From contig CAZJHD010000005.1 of assembly GCA_964545855.1 (NCBI GenBank), positions 1 to 64,000 on the forward strand: DNA of 64,000 nt, given 5' to 3'. The stretch comes from CAZJHD01 sp964545855. Its GTDB lineage: Bacteria; Planctomycetota; UBA1135; JACQFD01. Made by a program: the position numbers and the translations under genes. The notes below the pieces were generated by a model, which was given only the letters and a program-made list of their open reading frames with translations, was not told where the DNA came from and searched no databases. Of the stretch, positions 34,913 through 43,639 are shown one piece after another. Within the stretch, counting starts at the first letter, position 1. Every line of letters begins with the position of its first letter.

Positions 34913-34990
34913 GGCCCAGCTTCTCGGCTGGGCCCCGCGTCCTCAACTGGGCCCAGCAATCTCAACTGGGCCCAGCTATCTCAACTGGGC
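34913..34990 (-). repeat. Palindromic repeats between rpsB and tsf
   Basis: 34913-34920 and 34927-34934 pair perfectly (GGCCCAGC, loop TTCTCG, GCTGGGCC). Then a 19-bp unit CTCAACTGGGCCCAGC(A/T)AT repeats at 34942-34960 and 34961-34979, with a third partial copy at 34980-34990. Each unit contains the palindrome CTGGGCCCAG. The partial copy includes the rpsB stop at 34981-34983. The structure could act as attenuator or mRNA-processing site between rpsB and tsf, or be a mobile repeat. Confidence 0.75.
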
Positions 34991-35976
34991 GACGTCTCGG
35001 TCTTCGAGTCGCCACCCGCTGACTTCGGCTCGCTCGGCGCGGCCTCGGGGCCAGGTGCGGCTTTCGGCGCGCCCTCGCTCGGCGCCGCGGAACCGGAGCT
35101 CGCGGGAGCCGGGGCCGACCTCGGCCCTCCTCGAGACGGCGGGCCGGAGCGGGTGCGGTCGCCCGGACGGCGCGAGCCGCGGCTCGGGCCGGGACCCGGA
35201 CGGTCGCCAGGGCGGCGCGACGCGCGCGGGCGCGGCTCGTCGGAGACGTCCAGCTCCTTCTGCTTGTCGGAGATCATCGCGGTGGCCGCGTAGTTGGCGC
35301 GGCCTTCGACGATGGCATCGGCGAGCTTGCCGAGGAGCAGATCGACCGACTTCATCGCGTCGTCGTTCGCGGGGATGACGATGTCGGCGAGATCGGGATT
35401 GCAGTCCGTGTCGAGGATGCAGATCGTCGGGATGCCCATGCGGTGGGCCTCCTTCACGGCGATCTCCTCGCGGCGCGGGTCGATGACGACGAGAGCGCCC
35501 GGAAGCCCCTCGAGACCGCGGATGCCGTCGAGGTTGCGGGTGAGCTTGCGGCGCTCGCGCCGCAAGGACGACAGCACCTTCTTCGAGTACTGCCCGACGT
35601 TCCCCGTCTCGTCCATGTCCTCGAGCTCCTTCAGGCGCGTGAGGCGGGGACGAATGACGCGAAAGTTGGTGAGGGTGCCGCCGATCCAGCGCTCCGTGAC
35701 GAAGGGCATCTGGCAGCGCTTCGCCTGATCCTCGATGACGGGCTTGGTCTGCCGCTTCGTGCCGACGAAGAGGACCGTCGAACCCGTGGCCGTCAGGCCC
35801 GCCAGGAAGTGGGTCGCCCGCAGCAGACCCCGGACCGTCTGGCGCAGGTCGATGATGTGGATCAGGCTCCTGCGGCCATAGATGTACGGGCGCATCTTCG
35901 GATTCCAGCGGCTGGCGCGGCATCCGAAGTGCACTCCGGCGTCGATCAGGGCTTCGACGGAGACGGGTTCGACCAA
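34981..35976 (-). CDS. rpsB: 30S ribosomal protein S2
   Basis: A 331-residue S2 with the standard core to about residue 230: IDAGVHFGCRASRWNPKM, FVGTKRQTKP, VTERWIGGTLTNFRVI, ALVVIDPRREEIAVKEAHRMGIP, and PANDDAMKSV. After that comes a disordered tail of about 80 residues rich in Arg, Pro, Gly and Ser, which ordinary S2 lacks. I choose TTG 35976 because the family alignment begins there and the upstream stretch to ATG 36024 has untypical third positions and a GCCGCC/GGCGGC hairpin, more like a leader than coding sequence. The ATG remains possible. First gene of rpsB-tsf-pyrH-frr. Confidence 0.95.
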   Translation of the reverse strand: MVEPVSVEALIDAGVHFGCRASRWNPKMRPYIYGRRSLIHIIDLRQTVRGLLRATHFLAGLTATGSTVLFVGTKRQTKPVIEDQAKRCQMPFVTERWIGGTLTNFRVIRPRLTRLKELEDMDETGNVGQYSKKVLSSLRRERRKLTRNLDGIRGLEGLPGALVVIDPRREEIAVKEAHRMGIPTICILDTDCNPDLADIVIPANDDAMKSVDLLLGKLADAIVEGRANYAATAMISDKQKELDVSDEPRPRASRRPGDRPGPGPSRGSRRPGDRTRSGPPSRGGPRSAPAPASSGSAAPSEGAPKAAPGPEAAPSEPKSAGGDSKTETSPS

Positions 35977-36128
35977 GGCGATTCTCGGGCCGCCGAGGCG
36001 GCATCCAGGAAAAAGGGCGGGCATGGTACCGGCGGCTCCCGAGGGGTCAAGGCAGGGCGGGGCGCACCGCTCCCGGAGGGCGTGACTGGCACCTGGCGGA
36101 GCGCCTCGGCGCACCGCCCCTGGAACGA

Positions 36129-37076
36129 TCAACGGCAGCGCGTGCGGACGAAGTCGGCGAGCGCGTCGAGCGCCCGGGCACGCGGCCCGAAGGACACGAG
36201 AGCGCCCCGCGCGCGGTCGACGAGGCGGTCGAGCGAAGCCCGGGATCCCTCCAGACCGCACACGCTCACCCAGCTCGCCTTGCCGGCGTCCTTCTGGGCG
36301 TCCTTCCCGAGCACCTCGGCCGGCTGCGTCGCATCGAGCAGGTCGTCGGCGATCTGGAACGCGATGCCGAGATCGTGTCCGTAGGTCGCGAGGGCCTCCA
36401 GCTGCTCCTCGGAGGCGTTCGCGAGCCGCCCCGCGCCTCGCGCGGCGAACTCGAAGAGACGCGCCGTCTTCCGATGGTGCACGAGCTCCACCACCTCGCG
36501 CGTCGCGGATCCGGGCGGCTGCATCAGATCGACGTACTGACCGCCGATCATGCCGCCCTGCCCGACGGTGCGCGCGGCCTCCGACACGAGCTGGAGCAGC
36601 CGCGCCGGGTCGGCGCCCGGCGACCGGGTCGCGAGTACATCGAAGGCCAGCACGAGGAGGGATTCCGCGGCGAGGATCGCCGTCGCCTCGTCCGTCGCCC
36701 GGTGGAGCGCCGGCCGGCCGCGGCGCAGCTCCGCGTCGTCCATGCAGGGAAGGTCGTCGAGGACGAGGGACGCCGTGTGCAGGAGCTCGACGCAGGCCGC
36801 GAGACCCTGCGAGCGTCCGGCCGGTGCGCCGAGCATCTCCTCGACGAGGAGCACCAGGATCGGGCGGATCCGCTTGCCCTGCGTCCCGACGGCGTAGCGC
36901 ATCGCCGCCGCGACGGGCGCCGACGGATCGCCGGCCGCCTCGCGCGGGAGCACGTCGGCGAGGAGCCGCTCGACCTCGGACCGGCGAGTATCGAGCACCT
37001 GGGAGAGAGCGTCGCCGGGCGCCGTCGCCTCCCGTCGCGCACCGAGCGCCGCGCGCTGGCTCCGCTCGTCGATCAC
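36129..37076 (-). CDS. Polyprenyl diphosphate synthase (second paralogue)
   Basis: A 315-residue trans-prenyltransferase like the ispA at 15397: GTQGKRIRP, the first aspartate-rich motif LDDLPCMDDAELRRG, GGMIGGQYVDLM and the second motif QIADDLLDA. Two short-chain synthases in one window suggest division of labour, for example FPP versus GGPP. The GTG start overlaps the stop of the upstream phosphohydrolase gene (GTGA at 37073-37076), so the two are translationally coupled. Which chain length it makes cannot be seen. Confidence 0.9.
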   Translation of the reverse strand: MIDERSQRAALGARREATAPGDALSQVLDTRRSEVERLLADVLPREAAGDPSAPVAAAMRYAVGTQGKRIRPILVLLVEEMLGAPAGRSQGLAACVELLHTASLVLDDLPCMDDAELRRGRPALHRATDEATAILAAESLLVLAFDVLATRSPGADPARLLQLVSEAARTVGQGGMIGGQYVDLMQPPGSATREVVELVHHRKTARLFEFAARGAGRLANASEEQLEALATYGHDLGIAFQIADDLLDATQPAEVLGKDAQKDAGKASWVSVCGLEGSRASLDRLVDRARGALVSFGPRARALDALADFVRTRCR

Positions 37077-39631
37077 GGCCGGACCATCGGCGCGCGCATG
37101 CCCGCGGGCACCGGAACGCCGAAGAAGTGGAGGATCGTGGGCGCACAGTGCCGCACGTCGGGCGCGTCCGCGTCGGTCGGAGGCTGCAGCCGCATGGAGG
37201 AGAAGAAGATGCCGGACACGAGAGAGGGATCGACCGAGCAGTGGTCTCCACTCCACTTCTGCGTGTTCGGCTCGAGATAGCCGGCGATCTCCACGCCTCC
37301 GCTCTCGGGGCCACCCTCGGTCCCGCCCTCGAGCTTGCGCGTGGCGACGCCGCCGAGAGCCGTTCCCCAGGAGACGCGGTAGCCCTCCGCGAACCCGAGC
37401 ACGATGTCCTCGGCGTTGTCGCGGTCGCCCGGCGCCAGGTTCTGCCCGTGGCCCGGATAGATGTCGCGGGCGAGGTAGGCCTTCTGCACGAAGGGACGCT
37501 GCGTCTCCGGATCGAGATCGGCTTCGAGCTTCGCCGCGATCTCGCGCTCGAGCGCTTCCGCCTCGCTGTCCGGCACGATCCCCTTCGGCTCGCGGTCCTT
37601 GATGTTGAGGTAGATCTTCCCGAGGCCGAGCGAGTAGGCGCGCGTCTTCTCCCAGTCGACGTAGCCGAAGACGCCGCTCGAGTTGACGAGGTCGTTCAGG
37701 TCGACGTCCATCCCCTCGCCGCCCTTGACGCTCATGTAGCCGTGGGCGATGAGCCAGTTGTTCAGGTGGACGCCGCGCCGGAAGGACGAGAATCCGTGGT
37801 CCGAGACGACCAGGAGCGCCGTGCGGCCGTCGGACCCGACGCGCCGCATCACCTCGCCGACGACGCGATCGGCCTGCCGGTAGATCTCGAGGATCGTGTC
37901 CTTCTTCGAGACGCGCTTCCCGAAGAAGGTCACCTCCTTGGCCGCCTCCGTCACGTCGTGGAGCGGATGGGCCGTGTCGTAGTACCGCATCATCATGTGC
38001 TGGACGCGGTCGGTGACGCCGATCACCTCGAAGAGCAGCCGCCAGTCGTTCCGCGCGAGCCCGTCGTAGAGCAGCTGCTCGTGCTGGACGAGGACGTTCT
38101 CGATATCGGTCAAGAACGTCTCGTCGGAGATGGCCTCGTCCTTCAGCGCGTTCGTCGCGCAAGCCCAGCCGAGGGTCTCGTAGGCGGCGAGCCCCTTCCC
38201 CTTCGCGAGCTCCGCCGAGAAGCCCTTCGGCGAGGAGATGGGCGCCTGGGGCGGCGGCGCGTGCGGATCGAGGTTGATCGGCTTGATGAAGATCTCGAGC
38301 GGATCGACGGAGACCACCTGGAAGACCACCACCGTCGACAGCTTCAGCAGCGGGTTCAGCGCGAAGCTCGTGCGGAACCGCTGGCTCCAGTCGCCGGCCG
38401 TGAAGTCGCCGCCGTCGGCTCGCGTCACGGCGCGGTGGTCGATCTGGATCGCGACGGTCTTCCCGTCGGCCTCGACGGACGCTTCGAAGAGCACCGACGT
38501 CCGAAGCCCCTCTTCCCGCTGCCGGTCGATGGCGTCGAGCCGGTCGCTGAGCTTCCGGTTCTCGTCGACGGTCGTCTTCCCCGAAGCGAGGCGAGCCTTG
38601 ATCTCCCGCTCGTCGGCGTCGAGCCGCTGCTGGAGCCAGAAGTTGAGCGGCCCCTCGAGGGTCGCCTCGTAGGCCTTGGCCCGGCCGCGATCCCGATCGG
38701 GGCTGCGCTCCGCGAGGAGGAAGACGCCCCCCATCTCGCCGGTCTCCTCGATCTGCTTCAGGCGCTCCTTCCGGGTGGAGAGGAGGAACCAATCGCCCCA
38801 CGACTGGCGCGCGTCCGGGAGCCCGAGCCCCGCCAGCAGCTTCGTCCGCGGGAGCGGCTCCTTCGGGAACGGGAACGAGAGGGGCACCACCAGGCCGACG
38901 GTCGGGACGCCCGCGGCGTCGAGGTAGCTCCACATCGGCGTGCCGCGCATCTCCGTGAGAGGCACGGGCACCTTCGCCGGGATCCACCGCGTCATCGCGA
39001 GGAGTGCGACCGTGCCGATCCCCCCGAGCACACCGGCGAGGCCGAGCGAGGCGAGCACCGAGAAGCGGGCTCCGAGCTTGAAGATCGCGAGGAACACCAG
39101 GAAGAAGAGCGCGCCGACGGCGACCGCGGCGAGCGTCCTGGTGCCCGAGCGCATCGGAGCCGGGAGGTGGAGATCGGAGTCCTGCTCCTTGGGATATCCG
39201 AGCGCCAGCGCCGGGGTCGGCTTCGACTTCTTCGGCTTCGGAACGAGGTCCGAGGTCCGGTCCTCGTTCAGTCGGCAGACGAAGTCGTAGATGTTCGTCG
39301 TCTCCGGCCCCATGCCCGTGTTGAAGGCGGCCCAGGAGACGGGCGACTGCGCCGGATTCGTGGTTCGGAGCGGGAAGAAGGATCCGCCGTCGCGGAGCTT
39401 CGCGAGGTTCGGGAGCTGCCCCTCCTCCAGGAACTTCTGCGTCAGCCGGGAATCGGCGCCGTCGAAGCCGAGCACGACGAGCCTCGTGGCGTCTGCCGGA
39501 ACGGGGCTCGTCGCGTTCGCGGCCGCCGGGGCGCTCGTTCCCGCGAGACCCGGCTCGTGCGGCATGCGACCGGCGGCCGGAGACGCCGCGAGGCCGATCA
39601 GGAGCGCGAAACTGGTGCCGAGCATGGACAT
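37073..39631 (-). CDS. Membrane alkaline-phosphatase-superfamily phosphohydrolase
   Basis: An 852-residue protein: signal or anchor helix (residues 5-20), then the start of a type I phosphodiesterase/phosphatase domain (VVLGFDGADSRLTQKFL, with TNPAQSPVSWAAFNTG as the nucleophile-region motif), then two or three membrane helices (about 165-215) inserted within the domain, and the rest of it (VTDRVQHMMMRYYD, VVSDHGFSSF with metal-binding DH, and GDHCSVDPS). The last part HHFFG-like LHFFGVPVP ends the family. The substrate is unknown; homologues act on phosphodiesters, nucleotides or phosphoglycerol. Start at ATG 39631 or 39625. Coupled to a prenyl synthase gene. Confidence 0.78.
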   Translation of the reverse strand: MSMLGTSFALLIGLAASPAAGRMPHEPGLAGTSAPAAANATSPVPADATRLVVLGFDGADSRLTQKFLEEGQLPNLAKLRDGGSFFPLRTTNPAQSPVSWAAFNTGMGPETTNIYDFVCRLNEDRTSDLVPKPKKSKPTPALALGYPKEQDSDLHLPAPMRSGTRTLAAVAVGALFFLVFLAIFKLGARFSVLASLGLAGVLGGIGTVALLAMTRWIPAKVPVPLTEMRGTPMWSYLDAAGVPTVGLVVPLSFPFPKEPLPRTKLLAGLGLPDARQSWGDWFLLSTRKERLKQIEETGEMGGVFLLAERSPDRDRGRAKAYEATLEGPLNFWLQQRLDADEREIKARLASGKTTVDENRKLSDRLDAIDRQREEGLRTSVLFEASVEADGKTVAIQIDHRAVTRADGGDFTAGDWSQRFRTSFALNPLLKLSTVVVFQVVSVDPLEIFIKPINLDPHAPPPQAPISSPKGFSAELAKGKGLAAYETLGWACATNALKDEAISDETFLTDIENVLVQHEQLLYDGLARNDWRLLFEVIGVTDRVQHMMMRYYDTAHPLHDVTEAAKEVTFFGKRVSKKDTILEIYRQADRVVGEVMRRVGSDGRTALLVVSDHGFSSFRRGVHLNNWLIAHGYMSVKGGEGMDVDLNDLVNSSGVFGYVDWEKTRAYSLGLGKIYLNIKDREPKGIVPDSEAEALEREIAAKLEADLDPETQRPFVQKAYLARDIYPGHGQNLAPGDRDNAEDIVLGFAEGYRVSWGTALGGVATRKLEGGTEGGPESGGVEIAGYLEPNTQKWSGDHCSVDPSLVSGIFFSSMRLQPPTDADAPDVRHCAPTILHFFGVPVPAGMRAPMVRP

Positions 39632-39846
39632 GGGCAGGGTCTCGAGTGTGCGGGGCGCGGGGCGACCCATCGAAGGGCCGGCGACGTGCGGGAGCCCGGC
39701 ACTGCGCGCGCTCCCGACCGGCGCCGCGCGAGGACGACCGGCAGTGCGACCCTGCGACGCCGCACACCGAGGGGCGCGGCGGAGCCGATCGACCGCGAGC
39801 TCCCGGCGACGGAAGCTCGAACGTCTACCATACTCCGAGCCCCCCC

Positions 39847-40956
39847 ATGCGCATGTCGAGTCGAAGGCTGATCCTCGCCGGAGTTCCCCTCGCGGCGGGC
39901 CTGGTGATCTGGGCGATCTGGCCCGGAGGCGCCGGCGATGCCGCCGTGGGTGGCTCCCGAGCCACGAGCGACGGGACCGGCTCCGCGGCGGGCCGTCACG
40001 GCCCCGCTCGCGTCGATCCGCCGGAGACGATCCCGCGCATCCCCCCGTCGGCGGCGGAGATCGCGCGCGGCGGCGCGGTGCAGGGGCGCGTCCAGCTCCG
40101 CATCGCCGGCACCGAGTGGATCGATCGCGAGAGCCCGGTCCCGGCGGGCATGCTCGTGGAATTGGGACCTTCGCGCTTCGTCGCGGGCGGCGAGGGCGCC
40201 GCCACGCGAAGGCTCGAGGTCGGGAACGACCTCGCCTTCGCGACCGAGGGCCTCCCCTTCGCGTCCTACGAGCTGCGCGCCATCGCGCCCGGATGGAGCG
40301 GCGCGCCATCGACGGTCGTCCTCTCACCCACGCAGCCCTTCGCCGACGTGACGCTCCGCGCGATGCGCTGCCCCGATCTCCTCGGCTACCTGCGCGACCG
40401 CACGCGCGCGCCCGTCGAGGGCGTGACGATCGTCTGCGCGGGTCGCACCGATCGCGGCGACTCCGTGTCGCACGAGACAAGGACGATCGGCGACGGGAGC
40501 TTCCGTTTCGAGGCGATCGAGGACGGCAGCTATCGGATCGAGGCGGGGCCTCCCGGGGAGCTCCTCCTCGATCCGCGTCCGATCGCCGTGCGCGACGGCC
40601 GCGCGCCCGACGTCGTGCTCGAGGTGCCACCGCTCGCGGCTCTCGCGATGCGAGTCGTGGTGCAGGGCATCGACGTGCCGATCGAGGGGTTCCTCGTCTC
40701 CGTGGCGCGCCGCGGACGGGGAGCAACCTCCTTGATCACGATCACGGGGGACGACGGCCGGGCGGATTTCCGAAATCTCCTCCCCGGCCCCTACAGCGTC
40801 GTCGCGACGCGAGACGACTTCCGCGCGGTGAACGCCGAAGTGGTTCTCGAGGAGGGCGCGACGGAGAGATTCGATCTCAACACGATCCCCCTGATCCCCG
40901 AGCTCCTCCCGTCCCACCTCTTCGCGCCGGTGCCTCCCGCGCCGACGAAGCGGTGA
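39847..40956 (+). CDS. Secreted carboxypeptidase-regulatory-like (CNA-B type) protein
   Basis: A 369-residue exported protein: membrane or signal helix at residues 7-28 (LILAGVPLAAGLVIWAIW), a low-complexity linker, then at least two beta-sandwich repeats of the carboxypeptidase-regulatory-like type, for example LRDRTRAPVEGVTIVC and RFEAIEDGSYRIEAGPPG, RADFRNLLPGPYSVVATRDDF. Such domains form stable surface or periplasmic modules. There is no catalytic domain. It starts at ATG 39847, divergent from the phosphohydrolase gene with 215 bp between, in which I see no clear motif. Confidence 0.7.
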   Translation: MRMSSRRLILAGVPLAAGLVIWAIWPGGAGDAAVGGSRATSDGTGSAAGRHGPARVDPPETIPRIPPSAAEIARGGAVQGRVQLRIAGTEWIDRESPVPAGMLVELGPSRFVAGGEGAATRRLEVGNDLAFATEGLPFASYELRAIAPGWSGAPSTVVLSPTQPFADVTLRAMRCPDLLGYLRDRTRAPVEGVTIVCAGRTDRGDSVSHETRTIGDGSFRFEAIEDGSYRIEAGPPGELLLDPRPIAVRDGRAPDVVLEVPPLAALAMRVVVQGIDVPIEGFLVSVARRGRGATSLITITGDDGRADFRNLLPGPYSVVATRDDFRAVNAEVVLEEGATERFDLNTIPLIPELLPSHLFAPVPPAPTKR

Positions 40957-40957
40957 T

Positions 40958-41083
40958 ACTGGCTCCGATTTCGTCACTGCATCGGACCTGCGTTCGAGGC
41001 TTGAGTGCCTCGCGCTCAGACGCGTGCGAAGGGGATGGAGATCCTCCCGAGGTCGAGCCGCCATCGCAGAAATCGGGGCCAGT
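40958..41083. repeat. Widely spaced inverted repeat in an intergenic region
   Basis: 15 bp at 40958-40972 (ACTGGCTCCGATTTC) are inverted at 41069-41083 with one mismatch. Between them is a further hairpin, CGAGGC and GCCTCG around TTGAGT. It starts right after the stop of the preceding gene. The 225-bp gap has no coding sequence. It could be a small palindromic element or a folded RNA. CGCCAGACCTCC also occurs twice directly further on (near 41107 and 41150). Confidence 0.55.
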
Positions 41084-41181
41084 CTCGTGCGGGTCCGATG
41101 ACTTTCACCGCGGGCCGCCAGACCTCCTGGTAGGCTCCGCGGTTCACGGCTCGCCAGACCTCCCCGGAACCGTCCTCCTCC

Positions 41182-41652
41182 ATGAGCCCGGAACTCCTCG
41201 TCGCGCCCGAACGATTCGCGAGCGTCTCGCCCCTGCTGGGTCGGGAAGAGATTCGCCGGCACAATGCCCAGCGCTTCGAGATGGAGATGCTGGACGGAGT
41301 CCTCCTCCACGACCCCGAGGAGAAGATCATCGTCGGCTACTACGACGTGAGAGCGGACGCCTGGTGGGCCCGCGGGCACTTCCCCGACCGGCCCCTGCTG
41401 CCCGGTGTCCTGGCGCTCGAGGCGGCGGGTCAGCTGTGCAGCGTCTACTTCCATCGGTCGCACCCGGGAACGCGCATGGGTCTCGCGGGGATCGACTCCG
41501 TGCGATTCCGGAAGCCCATCGAGCCTCCGTGCACGCTCTACCTCGTCGCCCGCATGGCTTTCACACGAGCACGATTCGCGAAGTTCGAGATGCAGGGAAT
41601 CATCGACGGGCAACTCGTGTTCGAGTCGGTCTTCACGGGCGCCGCGATCTGA
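41182..41652 (+). CDS. FabZ-like 3-hydroxyacyl-ACP dehydratase
   Basis: A 156-residue hotdog-fold protein. The active-site histidine is in ARGHFPDRPLLPGV, followed by the acidic residue in LALEAAGQL, exactly as in FabZ (HFPxxPxxPGVL, E). The C-terminal part FRKPIEPPCTLYLVARM also fits. Family members dehydrate 3-hydroxyacyl-ACP in fatty acid synthesis or related lipid or polyketide pathways. It stands alone next to a DMT exporter, away from fab genes, so it may serve a specialised lipid. Start ATG 41182. Confidence 0.88.
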   Translation: MSPELLVAPERFASVSPLLGREEIRRHNAQRFEMEMLDGVLLHDPEEKIIVGYYDVRADAWWARGHFPDRPLLPGVLALEAAGQLCSVYFHRSHPGTRMGLAGIDSVRFRKPIEPPCTLYLVARMAFTRARFAKFEMQGIIDGQLVFESVFTGAAI

Positions 41653-41662
41653 CGAGCCCCGC

Positions 41663-42664
41663 GTGAGCAACGTCCGCCGTGCCACGTGGGGCCTGGCGGC
41701 CACGACTCTGGTCTGGGGCTCGACCTTCGTGGTCGTCCGAGACCTCGTCGCGCCGCCTCGGGACGAGCCCGCGTTCCCTCCGTTCCTCCTGCTCGCGCTG
41801 CGTTTCGCGATCGCGTCGGCGATCCTGCTCGCGGTGCTCTGGGTCCGGGGACATCGGATGACTCCCGCGGCGTGGCAGCGCGGCGCGGTCCTGGGAGTCC
41901 TCGTGTTCGCCGGTTTCGCCTCGCAGACGATCGGTCTGCAGTACACGACCTCCGCACGCTCGGCATTCATCACGAACGTCTCCCTCCTCCTGGTGCCGGT
42001 CTTCGCGTGGGTCGCGGGCCGAGCTCGTCCCGGAGCATCGACGGCGATCGGGATCCTCGTGAGCATGGGCGGGCTCTGGTTCCTGGAGTTCCCCTGGGAC
42101 CTCCGGGCCCCGACCGACCCGTCGGTCGGAAGCACGGCGGAGGAGGTGATGAGGAGCTACTACCGCGGCGACTTGATCACTCTCGGGTGCGCCGTCTTCT
42201 TCGCGATCCAGATCCTCACGACGGAGAACTTCGCGCCGAGGACGCAGCTCGTGCCGCTCGTCTTCGCGCAGTTCCTGACCTGCACGGTCGTCTCCTTCGG
42301 GGCATCCGCGATGACGGGCGAATTCGCGGAGCCCATCCCGACCCCCGGCGGATTCGAGCGCACGGCGCTCGAGATCCTCTACCTCGGGGCCGCGTGCACC
42401 GCCGTCTGCCTCCTGGTGCAGGCCTGGGCGCAGAGGTACACGACGGCGACTCGGGCCGCGCTCATCTTCGCGATGGAGCCGGTCTTCGCGACGCTCCTCG
42501 CCTACGCCGTGCGCGACGAGAAGCTCACGGCCGCGCAGTGGGTGGGCGCCTCCCTCGTCCTCCTCGGGATCCTCGTCACGGAAGTGCTCCCCTCCACTCG
42601 GCCGCCCCACGAAGACGCCGTGCGCCCCCTCGCGCCTCCGGTGTACGACAACGAGATCCGGTAG
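41663..42664 (+). CDS. DMT-family (EamA) transporter
   Basis: A 333-residue inner-membrane protein with about ten hydrophobic helices in two EamA repeats. The first repeat starts WGLAATTLVWGSTFVVVRD, the typical EamA opening, and contains LQYTTSARSAFITN; the second has AQRYTTATRAALIFAMEPVFA, the usual closing motif. Such proteins export or exchange small metabolites or amino acids; the substrate cannot be read. The GTG start lies 11 bp after the FabZ-like stop, so the two are likely one transcript. Charged loop of about 40 residues between repeats. Confidence 0.88.
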   Translation: MSNVRRATWGLAATTLVWGSTFVVVRDLVAPPRDEPAFPPFLLLALRFAIASAILLAVLWVRGHRMTPAAWQRGAVLGVLVFAGFASQTIGLQYTTSARSAFITNVSLLLVPVFAWVAGRARPGASTAIGILVSMGGLWFLEFPWDLRAPTDPSVGSTAEEVMRSYYRGDLITLGCAVFFAIQILTTENFAPRTQLVPLVFAQFLTCTVVSFGASAMTGEFAEPIPTPGGFERTALEILYLGAACTAVCLLVQAWAQRYTTATRAALIFAMEPVFATLLAYAVRDEKLTAAQWVGASLVLLGILVTEVLPSTRPPHEDAVRPLAPPVYDNEIR

Positions 42665-42717
42665 GGGTCGGTGGACCCAGCGGACCGCGCCCGGGGATCG
42701 CGGCGGCCCGGAGTCCC

Positions 42718-43578
42718 TCAGCTCGGTGTGGCGGAGAGGATCGCGGTCACGTCGAGCTCGACGCAGGTGCACGGCGTGCCGAGGAGGCTCGCGAGATTCG
42801 GCTCCGTGCGGCCTCCTTCGCCCGAGACGATCTCCTTCACGTAGGTGCCGTGCTCGCAGCGAAGGAGGAAGCGCAAGTTGCCGTCGGCCTCCGGCTCGAC
42901 GGAGACGATCTCCGCCCAGCGTTCCCGGTCCAGGTCGGCACGCCGGTGGGCAACGCGCTCGGGGGTGCGCTGGCGCACGGTGATCTTCCGGCCGACGAGC
43001 GCTGCCAGCACGGCCGGATCCGGCGACGCCTCCGGACGCACGAGCACGCTGTACTCCTTCGGGTGCTTCGCCTCCTTCAGCTCGGCCACGCGGGCGCGGG
43101 GAACCAGCCGGAGGCCGTGCACCTCGACGCGATCCACGCAGGCGCGATTGATCGCCTCCTGGAGCTCCGAGAGGTCGACCATGGGGACCTTCGGGTTCAC
43201 GACCTCGAGGATGAAGGGCCGCCCATCGCCGAGCATGCGGACGTCGACGTCCTCGCGGCCGGCGCCGTGGAACTTGGACTTCCAGGAGCGGAACCGCGGG
43301 AGCGACACGCGTTCGATCAGCTCCTGCACCGAGTCCTTCGTGAGCTTCCCGTAGCCCTCGCAGCGACCGCAGGGTTCTCCCTTCCGCCGTCCACGGCCCT
43401 TGCATTCGGGGCAGAAGAACACCGTTTGCGGAAGGTCGCGCACGAGCTTCCGGTAGCGACCCTCCACGAAGAGCTTGATCTTCGGACGGCCGGCGGGGCT
43501 CCCGCTCCGCGACTCGCCCTCCTGCGGATGCACGGGACGGGGACCAGGGTCCGGGTGGGAGGCGTTCTCGGATTCCAT
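42718..43578 (-). CDS. pus10: Pus10-like tRNA pseudouridine synthase
   Basis: A 286-residue protein with the Pus10 signatures: a zinc finger FFCPECKGRGRR with CGRCEGYGKLT (two CxxC pairs), GAGREDVDVRMLGDGRPFI containing the catalytic aspartate, LEVVNPKVP, and near the end EHGTYVKEIVSGEGGRT and CTCVELDV. Family knowledge: Pus10 modifies U54/U55 of tRNA in archaea and many eukaryotes; bacteria normally use TruB at 55. The N-terminal accessory domain of archaeal Pus10 is shorter here. ATG 43578 is the chosen start. It is convergent with the DMT gene, 53 bp away, and the function in a bacterium may be tRNA or another RNA. Confidence 0.85.
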   Translation of the reverse strand: MESENASHPDPGPRPVHPQEGESRSGSPAGRPKIKLFVEGRYRKLVRDLPQTVFFCPECKGRGRRKGEPCGRCEGYGKLTKDSVQELIERVSLPRFRSWKSKFHGAGREDVDVRMLGDGRPFILEVVNPKVPMVDLSELQEAINRACVDRVEVHGLRLVPRARVAELKEAKHPKEYSVLVRPEASPDPAVLAALVGRKITVRQRTPERVAHRRADLDRERWAEIVSVEPEADGNLRFLLRCEHGTYVKEIVSGEGGRTEPNLASLLGTPCTCVELDVTAILSATPS

Positions 43579-43639
43579 CTGCACGATGCGTTCGGGAGGA
43601 CCCGTTGGGCCCGCGGGAGGGCGCGACGGAGCGCCGGTC

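Noticed and set aside
35977..36024. N-terminal extension of S2 from ATG 36024
   Set aside because: Third-position bases and the GCCGCC/GGCGGC hairpin look like leader sequence; the family begins near the TTG at 35976.
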